NCBI GenBank assembly: GCA_014281115.1
Contig: JACONQ010000002.1
Span: 1,302,001-1,366,000, forward strand
DNA from: Laburnicola sp. R22_1
Lineage: Eukaryota > Ascomycota > Dothideomycetes > Pleosporales > Didymosphaeriaceae
DNA: 64,000 nt
Direction: 5' to 3'
Shown here: positions 22,955-34,844 of the stretch, one piece after another
Position numbering within the stretch: the stretch's first letter is position 1
Layout: each line of letters starts with the position of its first letter
Notes under the pieces: generated by a model
Told to the model about the DNA's origin: nothing
The model's database searches: none
Seen by the model: only the letters and a program-made list of their open reading frames with translations
Made by a program: the position numbers and the translations under genes

Positions 22955-24096
22955 TTGTTTATTTAGTGTTAATTATCTTTTTTAACCACATTTTTTTTAA
23001 TTTAAGCCTACGTAGATTAGGACAGAAAGGCCACTCTAGTCTAGCGCCTAAAAATACAATCTACTCCTAGTCTCTACTAGCGCAATAGTAGTTACTACGC
23101 ACTTGCCTTACTATTTATAAGCGCTCTAACATCTATTAAAATTTGCTTAAAGCGTGTATAAAAAACTAAGCTCTATTATTACTATTATTAGTAATTGTGC
23201 TATATTTACACGTTGCTATACAGCACACTTATATAACGCGCTTACTCGCTTACTATTTAATGCTATAATAACTATAAGAATCTAATGCATCTACGCAACG
23301 CTCTTTTTCCCTAGCAACTTATTAATAAATACCTTCTCTTACTTCTTAACCTTGCCTTTTATTACTACTATTCTAACCTATAGTAATATAAGGAACTATA
23401 GTAGGAGCCCTACGCGTCTATTATAGCGCCTATAGTTACTAATCTATTGCTAGTCTAACTAGTACACTAGAACTACCTTATATAAGGTAAAGTATACCTT
23501 TTACTTTAACCTATTAATAATCTTTTAAATAGAGTAGTATTCTAGTATATAATAGGGCTAGTAACTTTAAGTAAATAGATTAGAGCATACTTTTAGGCGG
23601 CGTTAACTGTGATTTTAGTATTAGGGCTTAGAATAATAGTAGAAAATAGAGTAATAGTGATAGATAATATCTTATTAAGGTTAACTTTAATATAGAGATA
23701 GAGTGTTAGTGTACCTATAGTGTGTAAGCTTCTACTTAGTATGTATCTTATAATAGTATAAACCTACTAATATAATAGCTATTTCTGGCAATCTTTAGAG
23801 ATAATAATAGAAAAGATAATAGTTATAGCGTTATAGCGCCAGTGCTATCTTATACCTTCTTTACTCTAAACTATAGTATAGTAATATAGCCTTATATATG
23901 GTTTTATATATAGATCTTTTTTTTAGTTAGAGTAGGCGCGCTAAGCCTACTAAGCTCGCTTAGCTTGCTTATAACGCGCTACCTCCTTTTTATTAATACT
24001 ACCTTAAAACGCTTTTCTATGTTAATAATAGTAGGAGGGATAACTGCTATTATTATAATATTTTTATTAGAAACCCCTTAGTCGCAAAAACAAACC
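22955..24096 (+). repeat. R4 repeat, longest copy (~1.14 kb)
   Basis: The 5' half (ttttttaaccacattttttttaatttaagcc, broken here as ttttttaaccac then ttaatttaagcc) parallels the R2 5' half, which shows R2 and R4 are sister families. The 3' end is gaaaccccttagtcgcaaaaa then caaacc. Flanks ataaatgtcgca (22943-22954) and ataaatattaat (24097-24108) look like a decayed ~12-bp duplication inside R9. Confidence 0.65.
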
Positions 24097-24329
24097 ATAA
24101 ATATTAATATCTAATACTTTTTACTAGTACGTGTAAAGGGTATATAAAATAAATATAGGCTAGTAAATAAGTTTAGGATATCTAGCTTAGGTATAGAGTT
24201 AGGTTAGAGTCGTATAGACTCTAGGTATAGATTAGATTAGGTTGCACAGACTCTAAATATAGGTTAGGTTAGGTTATATAGACTCCTAGATATAGGTTAG
24301 ATTAGAGTACCTATTAGGGTTACGTAACT

Positions 24330-26750
24330 TATATTATATAAAATTAATAGTAATAAGATTAGTAACTTTAGTTACTCTTTAAAGGTATATAAAAAAAGAG
24401 ATCTAAGTAAAAGTAAAATTAACACTATTTTGCTATTAATACGTATATTTATTATATCTTATTATTGCTAACGCTATAGTAGCGCTAAGGACTTAACCGC
24501 TTTTATAGTGGCTACCTCTAGTAGAAAGGAGTTAGTAGCTCGCTATCTAAAACCTTATAATCTTATATAGTTTTAATAGTCTTCTTGTTAGCTAGCAGCT
24601 TATATAAATTATTCTTCTTATCTAATAGCACTATATTCCCTAAATTATCCTCCCTATATTAGAATTTAATAACTTTATAGATTACTTATTAGCTATTACA
24701 AACTTAACTATTATAATCTTTTAAATTATTTAAGTAGTAAGATTATGCCTTTAATCCCTAATTACATTCCTACTAGTATTAACAATACGCTTAATATCTA
24801 CCTATAAAATTTTTACTACTAGAATATCCTTTATAACCTATATAAGTTAGAAGTAAGATATTTAATAAACTTTCTACTACGCTAGCATATTAAACCTATT
24901 ATCCTTTTTAACTATAGGAGTACTTAGGTATATTTCTCCTTCTATCTAAGTTAGGCCTAAGTTATAATTAATATCTAGCATAGCTAAACTTTAGCTAGAG
25001 GTAAATAAGCTACTAGACTATAAACTAGATAGCAAAGAAGGCTTTTAAAACTATTTACTACCTTATAACTATCTTAGGTTAATATTTAAGACTAGAGTAG
25101 AGTCCCTAGCTGTTAGACTATTATAGTAATTAAGGTACTCTAGGAACTATTAGTAGTATATATACTTATCCTAGGTCTCCTATATTTTATTCTATATAAC
25201 TATTAGTATATAACTATAATAAATATCTATAATTATAATACCTTGTATACTATAAGCTTTTGCAAAGAATCTAATATTATTATATAGTTAAATAAGAAAT
25301 CCTTCTTCCTGCCTATCCTTAAGTAATTCTTACGCAACTTCTCTTATCCTATCTTAGCTACAGCCTATATAGCTTCTAGCTAGCTAATATTATTTAACTC
25401 TTTAATAAGCTTATTGTTTATCTTATTTAGGAAATTAAAGAGCTAGTTATATATAAGCCAGATATATAGAACCTAGGGCTTCTAATTCTTACTTAGGAAG
25501 TTTATAGCCTCCTTAAACTTTTAAAGTATAAAGGTAATTAATTTAAGATATAACTATTCTAGGGCTAATAGTTAAAGTTTCTTAAGGTTTTAAAGTCTGC
25601 CTTTATAGTGTCGCTATAAGCAAAAGCATTTAATCTCCTAGTTGTCTTTATTATAATCTTCTTCTCTAGCTATATATTAATATTTGCCTAAAGCTTTAGT
25701 GTGCACTCGCACATATTATATATAAAGTTCTATCTTATTTAAATATTTTAAATTATAAATAATTACTTCTTTAGTAATATATTACTCTTCCTTATAAAAA
25801 TCGCTTAAATTACTATAGTAACTAGTTAATTGCAATACAAATAGCACAAAGCTACGCGCTAGTTAGTTTATAATAACTTTCTATAATAATAGCTAATATA
25901 CCTTATAAAGGGAATTTAGAATAGATTTCTGCTCCTAGGTTATATTTATATATCGCCGCTATAGCGTCTCTCTAAAGTTAAAATTAATAGACGCTAATAA
26001 CTTAAGTTAATAGATAATATATTAAACTATAAGGTTAATAATATAAGTAAGACATAGAATTATATTCTCTTTTTAGTTCTAGGTAATATTCTCCTCTAAT
26101 AGTTTGTGCTAGACGCTCTAAGCTAGGATGCTATTATTACTAGTATTATTATATATAATTGCTAGGAGCTTCTGCACAGTTTATATGTTCTTAAGGACCT
26201 ATAGTATCTTTAATACTATTAATACTTTAGTATAACTACTATATATTAGTATAAAGTTAAGTAGCTTCTTCTTAAGCTACTAAGTATTATTAATATAGTA
26301 ACTATTAATAGCTAGAAAGCTAAGATAATTAGCTACAAACTATGCGTTAAGTAAGATAGAGAGTTTAGTTGCCCTACTAATGTTACTAAGGATAACTGCC
26401 TTAGCAGCGTTAAATTTATTTAGAAATATCTAGCAGAACCTATATTAGCTAGTTATTATAGCGTTAGGCCTAAGAAAATAGAAAAAGCGTTAAAAGAATA
26501 GTTGCTCTACTATTTAGAAGAACTGATTATTATTAATTACTACTTATATAAGTTTAGTTTTAAATATCTATAGAGAGTATATAAGATATAAAATAGCTAT
26601 CTGCTTTTATTTATAATAAGGAGTAAAAGTCCTTTTATAAATAGGCTTATTCTACTATATATACACTTAGGACTTTATATAGTTAATAAAGTGCTTAGTA
26701 CTAATTAGCTAGGTAGTAGTAAAGTTAACACTTAGGTGGTATAGTGTATA
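24330..26750. other. RIP-degraded DNA, no recognised gene
   Basis: About 2.4 kb with stops in all frames. On the minus strand there are stretches that may be old coding sequence (for example about 25300-25830 and 26280-26470), but I could match none to a transposase or reverse transcriptase. If the surrounding TIR element is real, its transposase should have been here. Confidence 0.4.
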
Positions 26751-26765
26751 GCTATAGTTAAGATA

Positions 26766-27896
26766 GGTTGGCTTGCCGAACATCTTTTTTAACCTTTTTT
26801 TTAGTTTGAGGTTAAAGTAGATTAAGATGAAAGGTTGTTATGTACTATATATAGCACCTAATTTTAATTAAAGACTAACCTTAAACACGCTAACGCGATA
26901 ACAGTTTAAACTTTAAACTTACTTATACTCTCTAATACCTATAAGCTCTTAGCACTAACGTAATATTTACTTATACTATACATAGTATACCTAGCTTATT
27001 GCTATTACTATTATTAGTTATTTGCGCTCGCCGCTACGCGGCGTACCTATTTAGATAAGCTAACTTAATAGTAATAATAATAGCTAGAAGGATCTTACGG
27101 ATCTATGCAACGCTCTTATTACACTAGAGCTTATTAACAAACATCTTATTCTCTATCTTTTACCTCCCTTCTTAGATTTTGTTACTAATAAGGAGTAATT
27201 GCATCCACTAGTGCGAGAATACAATTGTTCTATTTTTAGTAGACTAGACTATCTACTAACCTAATTAGTAGATAAGGATAGCCTTATAAATAGTTAAGTA
27301 TACTTATTTCTTATGCTAGGTAAGCTTATAAACGAAACGGAACTCTAGCGTAGTTATTATCTAGGTAATAGTTATGCAAAACTCTAGTATATACTTTTTA
27401 GTATTGGCGAGTACCTTAGCGTTAGTAAGGCCGCCATTAATCTCTAGGTAGATAGTAGGGCAGGAAGCTGCAGTAATAATAGGAGATTTGTTAAGAATAA
27501 CTTTAATATAGCAATAGAATAATAGCGTATTTAGTATATATTACCCTTGTCCTACTTATAAAGTAGTACGTACCTATTAATATATTAACTTATATTGTTT
27601 ACGATAATTAGAAGAGTAAAGGAGGAGGGAGAATGACTTATAGCGTGGCGGCGCTAAAGCCATTTTATCCCTTCTCTACTAAAGTTCTAACTATAGCCTC
27701 TTTGTAAAAAATTTACTTATAGGAGCCTCGCGCTAAGACCGCTAAGCTCGCTTAGTAGTTTGAATGCGTATTTTTGTAACTACCTTTTCACGCTCTTTTT
27801 AATTACTAAGTAGAGGGCTCTGCTTTTTTTGTTATGTTATTTGAGATAAAAGCCTTTATTATTCTACCCCTAGGTAGATAATTTAATAATACACAC
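26766..27896 (+). repeat. R2 repeat, full length (1131 bp)
   Basis: Starts GGTTGGCTTGCC, ends aatacacac. Exact 12-bp duplication atagttaagata at 26754-26765 and 27897-27908. Contains the hairpin aagtagagggctctgctt with a T-run near the 3' end. Confidence 0.85.
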
Positions 27897-27908
27897 ATAG
27901 TTAAGATA

Positions 27909-28748
27909 GAATATATATAAATAACTAGAGGGGTACTTTACACTCTTCTAAAATATAGTCTAAATAATATCTATAAAAAGTAAGAATTCTAGTGTAGGTT
28001 ATAGATTTATTTATTTTTAGCCTATTAAGTATTAGACTACTATGCGTTCTACATAGTAAATATCCTTTTTCTATCTCTAACTCTTAAAAGTTTAAAGGGG
28101 GATATTAGATAAGACAATTATCCTACTTCTTAATCTATTAGCCTATAGGGCTAGAATTCTATATCTAAGAAGAGTATCTAGTAGTAGGACGACTAGTTTA
28201 TTAATATAGAGCTGTATATTAATTCCTAAGGTAGGTGTAGTACTTAATACAGCACTTAAGAATATTAGTATAATAAAAAAATATAATAACTAGTTAAATA
28301 ATTGTTTAAAAGAAGAGTAGCTTAAAAAGAGAGTAAAATAAACTAAATTCTATAATGTTAACTATAGTAGTATTTAACTAATATTAAGCTTAGCTAGAAA
28401 TAGCGTGCAGCGTATAGCGTACTAATAATAAGTTAGTTTTAGATCTAGACTAGTATATAGTCTTTTATTGCAGAGTTAGTTTTAGGTAGTAATTAGCTTA
28501 TTACTATACTACTATAGGCGGCATTCTTAGCAACTAGTATATAATTATTAGCTATAATAATTAGCTATAGCAAAATTATAACTCTAGCTTGTTTTATTTT
28601 ATATGCTAATTATTATCTAAAACCCCCTTAGTATCTAAGCCCCCTTTATTATCTAAACCCCTTTTAGTACCTAAGCCTTTAACGTCTAAGAAACCCTTAA
28701 AGTCTATATCCTTATCTATAATATTAGAGTTATACCTATCTAGCAGCT
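27909..28748. other. RIP-degraded DNA, no recognised gene
   Basis: Includes a short run of cctttagtacctaagcc-like repeats at about 28618-28700 (ctaaacccc / ctaagcccc words, period ~24). No gene. Confidence 0.45.
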
Positions 28749-28986
28749 AGGCTAGTAAATAGGTTCGGGGTATCTAGGTTAGATATAGGGTTAAGTTAGG
28801 GTCGCATAGACTATGGGTATAGGTTGGGTTAAGTCGCACAGACCTTAGGTTAGGTTGAATTAATTACATAAAACCCTAAACCTAATCTAATCTATACCTA
28901 ACCTAATCATATAAGATTCTAGCTTAATTTAACTTAGTTTAATATTATTTATAATATATTTTTAATTAATTATAACAGCTATTTAT
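28749..28986. repeat. R5 fragment (one arm)
   Basis: Starts AGGCTAGTAAATAGGTTCG and carries the ggttaggttgaat / gtcgcacagac subterminal arrays, then R5 internal sequence (gtttaatattatttataat) matching the complement of 12260-12310. The other arm is missing. Confidence 0.6.
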
Positions 28987-29108
28987 TATAGACTAAATCC
29001 TTTTTCACGCTCTTTTTGATTACTAAGCAGGAGACTCTGCTTTTTTGTCATGTTATTTGAGATGAAAATCTTTGTCGTGCTACCCCTAGATAGTTAATTT
29101 AACGCCAT
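28987..29108 (+). repeat. R2, 5'-truncated copy (122 bp)
   Basis: Ends ttaacgccat. Flanks acagctatttat (28975-28986) and atagctatttat (29109-29120) are a 12-bp duplication with one C/T change. It lies 37 bp upstream of the first readable H3-like codon. Confidence 0.7.
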
Positions 29109-29145
29109 ATAGCTATTTATTATGTATATATTTTAATAATATAGA

Positions 29146-29480
29146 GCTATTACGCTTAGGAAAATTAAAAAGTACTAAAAGAGTATTAAGTCCGTTATTA
29201 GAAAAATACTATTCTGCTGCCTTATTAAGAAAACAGTGTAAAATAATAATAAAAAAGATCTGCGCTTCTAGTCTACTACGCTAGCTACTCTTTAAGAGGT
29301 AATAGAGGCTTTTCTAGTTAGAATATTTAAAGGTATTTGTTTATACCACTCTACTCCTATTATAAAATAAATACTAATACCTTAAAATACTAATATTAAC
29401 ACTATTTATATAAAATAGGTTACTATATAGGCTAAGAATATATAGCTAGCAAATAGATACTATAAAAAGTATATAGATAC
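29146..29480 (+). pseudogene. Histone H3-family pseudogene with one intron, RIP-mutated
   Basis: Reading the plus strand gives the H3 fold in order. TLRKIKKY*KS is at 29152-29184 (H3 ALREIRRYQKS), then VIRKILFCCLIKK (LIRKLPFQRLVRE) and DLRF*STTLATL*EV (DLRFQSxAxxALQEA). IEAFLVRIFK follows up to 29331. A 54-nt intron, 29333-29386, starts GTATTT and contains TACTAAT near its end. Removing it rebuilds a split Asp codon and continues DTNINTIYIK*VTI (H3 DTNLCAIHAKRVTI), then AKNI*LANR. Stops replace Gln in *KS and F*S. The acceptor AG reads AA, as expected from RIP. The N-terminal tail is missing. Loop 1 is one residue longer than in canonical H3 and the helix reads EAF rather than EAY, both also seen in CenH3 proteins, but the copy is too damaged to assign a subtype. 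It is not functional. Confidence 0.8.
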
Positions 29481-29642
29481 TAGGTAAATAGTAACGCGCT
29501 TAGTTAGGTTTAATATATATGTTTAACACTAAAGCTATACTTTTACTATAATAAGTAAACGTAATAATTACTACTATAATAATAAGGGCATTTTTTATAG
29601 TAATTTACTATAAAAATTGCATATAGCTAATAAAAAATATAA
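29481..29642. other. AT-rich sequence after the H3-like pseudogene
   Basis: No feature recognised; leads into the R5-type terminal array at 29643. Confidence 0.4.
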
Positions 29643-29817
29643 TTAGTTAGACCTAATATAACCTAGTCTATGTAATCCTAACCTAACCTATACCTATTAC
29701 TAGCGCAAAATCTATAGGTAGAGGTTAGGTTGGGGTTAGAGTCTTAGATAAGGGAACCTAACCCTAACCTAATCTATACCTATTTGCTAGTCTAAATAAA
29801 TATATATAAAAAGAAAC

Positions 29818-29903
29818 TAAGTAGAGGGCTCTGCTTTTTTTGTTATATTGTTTAAGATAAAAGCCTTTGTCGTCATACCCCTAGGTAGATAAAATAACGC
29901 CAC
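29818..29903 (+). repeat. R2, 5'-truncated copy (86 bp)
   Basis: Ends aacgccac. Flanks ataaaaagaaac (29806-29817) and ataaaaagaaat (29904-29915) are a 12-bp duplication with one C/T change. It sits just outside the right end of the TIR element. Confidence 0.8.
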
Positions 29904-29915
29904 ATAAAAAGAAAT

Positions 29916-30491
29916 ATTATAATAAAACTAACTTTAGTATTAATTACTCATATCTAAAAGGAGTATAAATAGAAAGGAGAAGGTTCTATAGTATATTAGC
30001 TATAATATATAGGTATTATATAATTCTATATAATACTATTATACAGTAATATTAAAATCTTAACACTTTTAGGTAACCTTGCCTATATAGTGTACAGATA
30101 ATATAATTACTAATAATAATAAAAAAGTAAGAGTTAGTTTTATATATACACTTTAAGTAAATTTAATAGTTATTAGAGCGCTTATAAATAATAGGACAAG
30201 TGCATAGTTATAGTTTAAACTGCTATTATATTAGTAGAGACTAGATATAGACTATATTTTTAGACGCTATACTATAGTAGCCTTTTTATTCTAATCTATA
30301 TAGGCTTTATTTAAAAAAATATTAAAAAGAGTAATTAACACTAGATAAATAATGCGACTCTAAAGTTAATATAATCTAGTTTAATCTATAGCTAAAATTT
30401 ATATAACTTAATTTAACTTATATCTAGGGTCTATATAACTCTAACCTAACTTAATATCTAAGCTAGGTACTCTAAACCTATTTACTAGCCT
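29916..30491. repeat. R9 copy (pogo-free) and an R5 right end
   Basis: About 29925-30120 is R9 and contains the empty site for pogo P1. About 30390-30491 is an R5 terminus ending cctatttactagcct, with no partner found. Confidence 0.55.
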
Positions 30492-30562
30492 ATTATTAAC
30501 TTTAGTACTTATAGACTATAGTATAGTTTATATTTAGCTCTATAAAAGGCTAGCTAATTTAT

Positions 30563-30667
30563 TAAAGATTTTTATTATATAGAGATTCTAACTAAGGTTA
30601 AGTCTACACTATATATAAAGAGGAGTAAAATAAAAGGCACTATAATCTAGTATCTAGTATATAGTAG
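30563..30667 (-). repeat. R1, strongly truncated copy (105 bp) with 15-bp duplication
   Basis: Begins taaagatttttattatatag (complement of the constant R1 end) and stops after about 105 bp. Exact 15-bp flanking duplication ggctagctaatttat at 30548-30562 and 30668-30682. This copy shows that R1 truncates on one side only, with long duplications. Confidence 0.85.
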
Positions 30668-30689
30668 GGCTAGCTAATTTATATATATT

Positions 30690-30850
30690 TAATAAATAAA
30701 TAGTATCTTTAAATAGTTACTAAACTAGTTTTATTACTTTACTTAATTTACTATATTTTTAGTATATTTACTACTTTTTCTTATAGTGTTATACTATATA
30801 CTAAGAGTGCGCGAAGTCTTCTTAATTATAATTAAAATACTCCTTATATG
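30690..30850. repeat. R8 repeat, intact empty site for pogo A2
   Basis: aaatagttactaaactagtt through cttatagtgttatactat and gagtgcgcgaagtcttc. The same sequence is split by the pogo element at 57844-61268. Confidence 0.65.
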
Positions 30851-30871
30851 CTTAGCGGCTTACTTAGAAAT

Positions 30872-31138
30872 TATAATAGTTCTATGCTAGCCTCCCTATT
30901 AAGCACACCCTATTACCTTTTTTTTACACCCTATTGCCCCCTAAAGGCGCCTTTTCTAGTTAGTATTAGTGTGTAGCTAGTATAGGCCTATGCCCTACGC
31001 TGCCCTCTATATAAAGAAGGGCCCCCTATATCCTTTTTTTATCTACTATCTTAGAATAGTATTAATTTAACTAGCTCGTTTAACTATTCTAGCTATTCCT
31101 AATAGGTTAGCCCTATAAGGCTATATACTGCCTATATA
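30872..31138 (+). repeat. 5' LTR of element L2
   Basis: 267 bp; starts TATAATAG (from TG..) and ends TATATA (from ..CA). Pairs with 37339-37625. Confidence 0.75.
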
Positions 31139-31247
31139 TTATTCTAAAATTAACCTTTTTATTTCGCTATAGATAGTAATATAATATCTACTTCTCCCTT
31201 AAGACATTGCCTATAGGTAGTTAAATTAGTAGAAGTTTTACCTTATT

Positions 31248-31610
31248 AGTTACTAGTTATGCTAGGCAGTTGCCTAAGATCTAGAAGACTACTAATATAA
31301 CTCCTTTGCCTCCTATAAGTAGGTAAGAGTGTATTAGATTAGTTACTAGTCATGCTAGGTAGTTATTACACTACCTAAGGTCTATAAGACTACTAATATA
31401 ACTTCTCTACCTGCTATAAGTAGGTAAAAGTTTATTAGTTTATTAGTTACTAGTTATACTAAGTAATTATTATACTATACTAAGGTCTATTTAAGAGACT
31501 GCTTTTATACTCCTCTGCCTACTATAAGTTAGTAAGGGTGTATTAGTTTATTAGTTACTAGTTATGCTAGATAGATATTATACTACGCTAAGGTCTATTT
31601 AAAAAGGCTG
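31248..31610. repeat. Tandem ~100-bp repeat in the L2 leader, four units
   Basis: Four diverged units, each beginning ttagttactagt(t/c)atgcta, continuing taaggtctat, and ending ataagtaggtaagagtgtatt or similar. It lies between the 5' LTR and the gag-like sequence. Confidence 0.75.
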
Positions 31611-33484
31611 CCCTAGAAGTTCTAATATTCTAAATATAAATAATAATTAACAAATAATAACTACTGCGCTACACTCTATAGAGCTATCTTGCCTAATAAC
31701 TACCTTCTAGCGCTATTATAGTAAGGGTATAAGACATAAAGCTAGGGAATTAGAGTTAGGCTATAGAAATAATATAGAGGTTAAAGTTTTATATATTTTA
31801 TTTTATACTTTATCTTTTACTTAATCTTTTCTTAGCTTAGACTATGCGCTAGCTTGTACGCTATATAAGACCTGCTACTTTAGATTTATTTGCTATACCC
31901 TCTTTATAATCCTCTACTTTACTTAACCCTACTACTGCCTACACTATAGTAAGCTACTACCCTTTAATCTAAAAGACTTCTAAAATATTCCCTATATTCT
32001 CTCTACCTTTAAATAGTTCTAGAATTAATAATATAAAGGTAAATATTTGCCTACACTTTACTAATAATAGTCTATATAATACTTGCCTTGAGAAGATTTT
32101 TCTACTTAATTCTACTAGTAAGCTATTATTTGTTAAGCGTAGAAAGCAGCTAGTAGCTACTTTCTAAATAACTAGTCGCTTTGTCCCTAGCCTTATAAAG
32201 AAAAGAAGTATTATTAAACTACTAAAAAGGCCTATCCTAAAGGAATTCATTATAATATATAGTATAATTACTATATTACTATACTTAAAATAGACTAGCT
32301 AAGCAATAAATTTTTAATAGTAGACCTTATATAGCTTGCGCACTAAAGTAAAGCTAAACTTAAAACTACTAGTAAGTATAATACATTTATAAGAAAATTT
32401 AAGCTAGACTAATTAATTTAGTATAGCTTAGAAATAAGATAGTTACTTACTACTTATTAGCTTTAGGCTTAATATTGCTTTTCTTAAAGTCTATTTTTAA
32501 AAATAGTACTAGATTTAGTAACTAGGGCTGTTACAAAGTTTAAAGAAGAACCTAAATAGAAGGTTTTTATTTAGACTTTATATAAGCGCGCTAATAGATT
32601 TAAATAAGCTTTTACTATACTTAAGATAATAACAACTTATACAATAGTGTATGTAGTCTTAAAAAATTCCTACTTCTAGCCTAATATTATTAATTAAGCA
32701 GCTATTAGATAAGGCTTATTTAGCTCTAAGAAAGTTCTTTCTTTTATTAAAAATAGTTATAATCTATAGCACTGTACTTAAGTCCTCTTAAAATTCTCTA
32801 GCCTAGAAACGCCTAATCTACTATATAGTTTACACCGCTCTTAGGTAGCTAAGTAGAGCTTATTCTACCTAGCCGCGCCCTAATATACACTATAACATCT
32901 GCCTTAGCTTATAGTGCCTACTCTATAATAGAATAATACTTTTTACTATCTTTTAGTTTTTAGATATATATAAACTAAGCTCACTAATAGTGCCTAGATA
33001 AATATGCCCTAGAGCAAATACACTTCTATTATCTCTAGTATATCTAAGTCAGAACGCTTTGTAAAGCTACCTAATATTAATAAGTACTATAAAAAAGGTT
33101 AACCTAGCCTTAGTATTAAAGATTAGCTAGAGAATATACGTAATAAAATCTGCGTAAATATGAATTATTACTAAAGTAATAATAATAAAAAGATTAAAAT
33201 AACTTTATAAAAGCTATTCTTAGCTACCTTAGAGTCGCGCCTTAAGAGGTAGTGTAAAATTAGTATTAAATAAATTAGGCCCTTTAAAAAGATTATGGAC
33301 CTAAAGCACTTTTTAAATTTCTAGAAGAGACTTACTATAATTTCTTTACTCTCTAATAGGCATATAAGAAGTTTTATAAGCTCTTTCTCTCTAATAGAAT
33401 AGATGCCTAGATATTTCTATAGGCTTTTAAAAGTCTAGCTAGAAAAGGTAGACTAAATATAAAGACCTAGAAAGATAAATTATT

Positions 33485-34755
33485 AAACATCTTCGTTGTG
33501 TAGAGATTCTAACCAAGGTTAAGTCTACACTATATACAGAGAGGAGTAAAATAGAAGGTACTAAAACCTAGTACCTAGCACACAGTAGTAGTAACAAAAT
33601 ATACATACAATAATAATAATTTTATTATTAACTTTCTTTACAGCAGCATTATTAACGGCAGTTAATAAATAGTCTACTATCTAGTATAACTAAGTTATAT
33701 ATTATCTCTTAACTAGTAAACTATTAGAGAGCTATAGTAAACTGTAAAGTTATAACTACGAGAGTAGTGTGGGCAATAGAATACTTAACTATAGTTTAGT
33801 TATTATGTTTACAACTTAGTAGTTATAGTGCAACTATAGTTCGCTATACGCACAGTATATAAAGTCTGCCTCTTATAATATTAGTAATGCCTAGTATACT
33901 AAATCTTTATTTTTAACATATAACTACTACTACTATCTTTTAAATCTAGCTCTTTATCTATTATATCTAGCGATTCGATAATATTCTAGTAGTCTAACTA
34001 CACTACTTCTTCTATACAGGGTAGTATAGCTATAATAAAGTTCTAAGAGTATATAAAGGATTGGCTAGGCAAAGTTAAGAATAATTCCTAGAGATTTAGC
34101 AATCTTGTACGGCAAGCAGAGTTATTAGAGGGGCCTCTTAATCTTAATATCTTTAACAACACCTAGCCCTAGCTATTTAGGCCGTATTAACTAGTCCTAT
34201 AACTTTAAATTCTAAAGTGTAAAGCACTTCTTTAGTATCTAGATAGAGGGTTAGGTTGGGTATTTATACTGTAATAATAGAACAAAGTAGAGGCATTACT
34301 AGAGAAGTTTAAAAATAAGAACTAGTAAAGTAAAGATATAGGGCGGCTACTAGATAATAAGTAGCGGTTTTTTAGAAACTATAGAAGTTTAAAAGCGTAG
34401 CTATAGCGCAAAAAGCTTATAAATATAGTGGCAATTGTTTAGGGTGCTATTAAGATAGAAGACTACAACTAAGCAATAAGGGTAAGAGTAAGCAGCGGCG
34501 GCAGGAGTATAGAGAAAATAGGTAGCGGCAGCGAGGTCCTAGATAGTAGTATACAGCTTGCTAGTTATAAGGGGAGATTTACTATAGAAAGAGAGTTAGA
34601 TAAAATAGTTAGCTTAGTTACTATTATAATTATTATTATTATTATTGTAGTAAAAAGGTTGTCGAAGAAATTATTAATTACGTAATATAGTGGTTAGTCA
34701 AATAGCTGGCCTAGAATTACGTGATATTACGAATTGATTCTAGAGAAGAAGAAGG
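33485..34755 (-). repeat. R1 repeat, full length, inside L2
   Basis: Constant end aaacatcttcgttgtg at 33485; (ATT)n and cctagaattacgtgatatta at the far end. Flanks ataaattat (33475-33483) and acaaattat (34756-34764) suggest a duplication. It splits L2 between gag-like and protease sequence, so it is younger than L2. Confidence 0.75.
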
Positions 34756-34844
34756 ACAAATTATAATTTAAGTTAACTAGAAGTTTTAAGTTAATACTTT
34801 AGAAAGAAATAGAAAACCTTAATATTAACTATATAGCAATTAAT

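Larger units (their letters stand above)
24157..29793. mobile_element. Putative R5-type TIR element, 5.6 kb, with nested insertions
   Basis: Left end AGGCTAGTAAATAAGT (24157) and right end complement of AGACTAGCAAATAGGT (to 29793), flanked by an exact 10-bp repeat aaataaatat (24147-24156 and 29794-29803). Both ends carry the ggttaggtt/ctatgcgac subterminal arrays of R5 (24157-24320 and 29643-29793). Inside are unrecognised DNA, a full R2, an R5 fragment, a short R2 and the H3-like pseudogene. The AT-only duplication could be coincidental, so the pairing of these two ends is an inference. No transposase motif was identified. Confidence 0.5.

Noticed and set aside
24330..26750. hAT or Mutator transposase on the minus strand
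   Set aside because: Some stretches look coding, but I could not identify catalytic or dimerisation motifs, so no call was made.
33485..34755. R1 as LTR or Copia element
   Set aside because: No paired long repeats or TG..CA ends with 5-bp duplications; 12-16-bp duplications and one-sided truncation fit a retroposon better.
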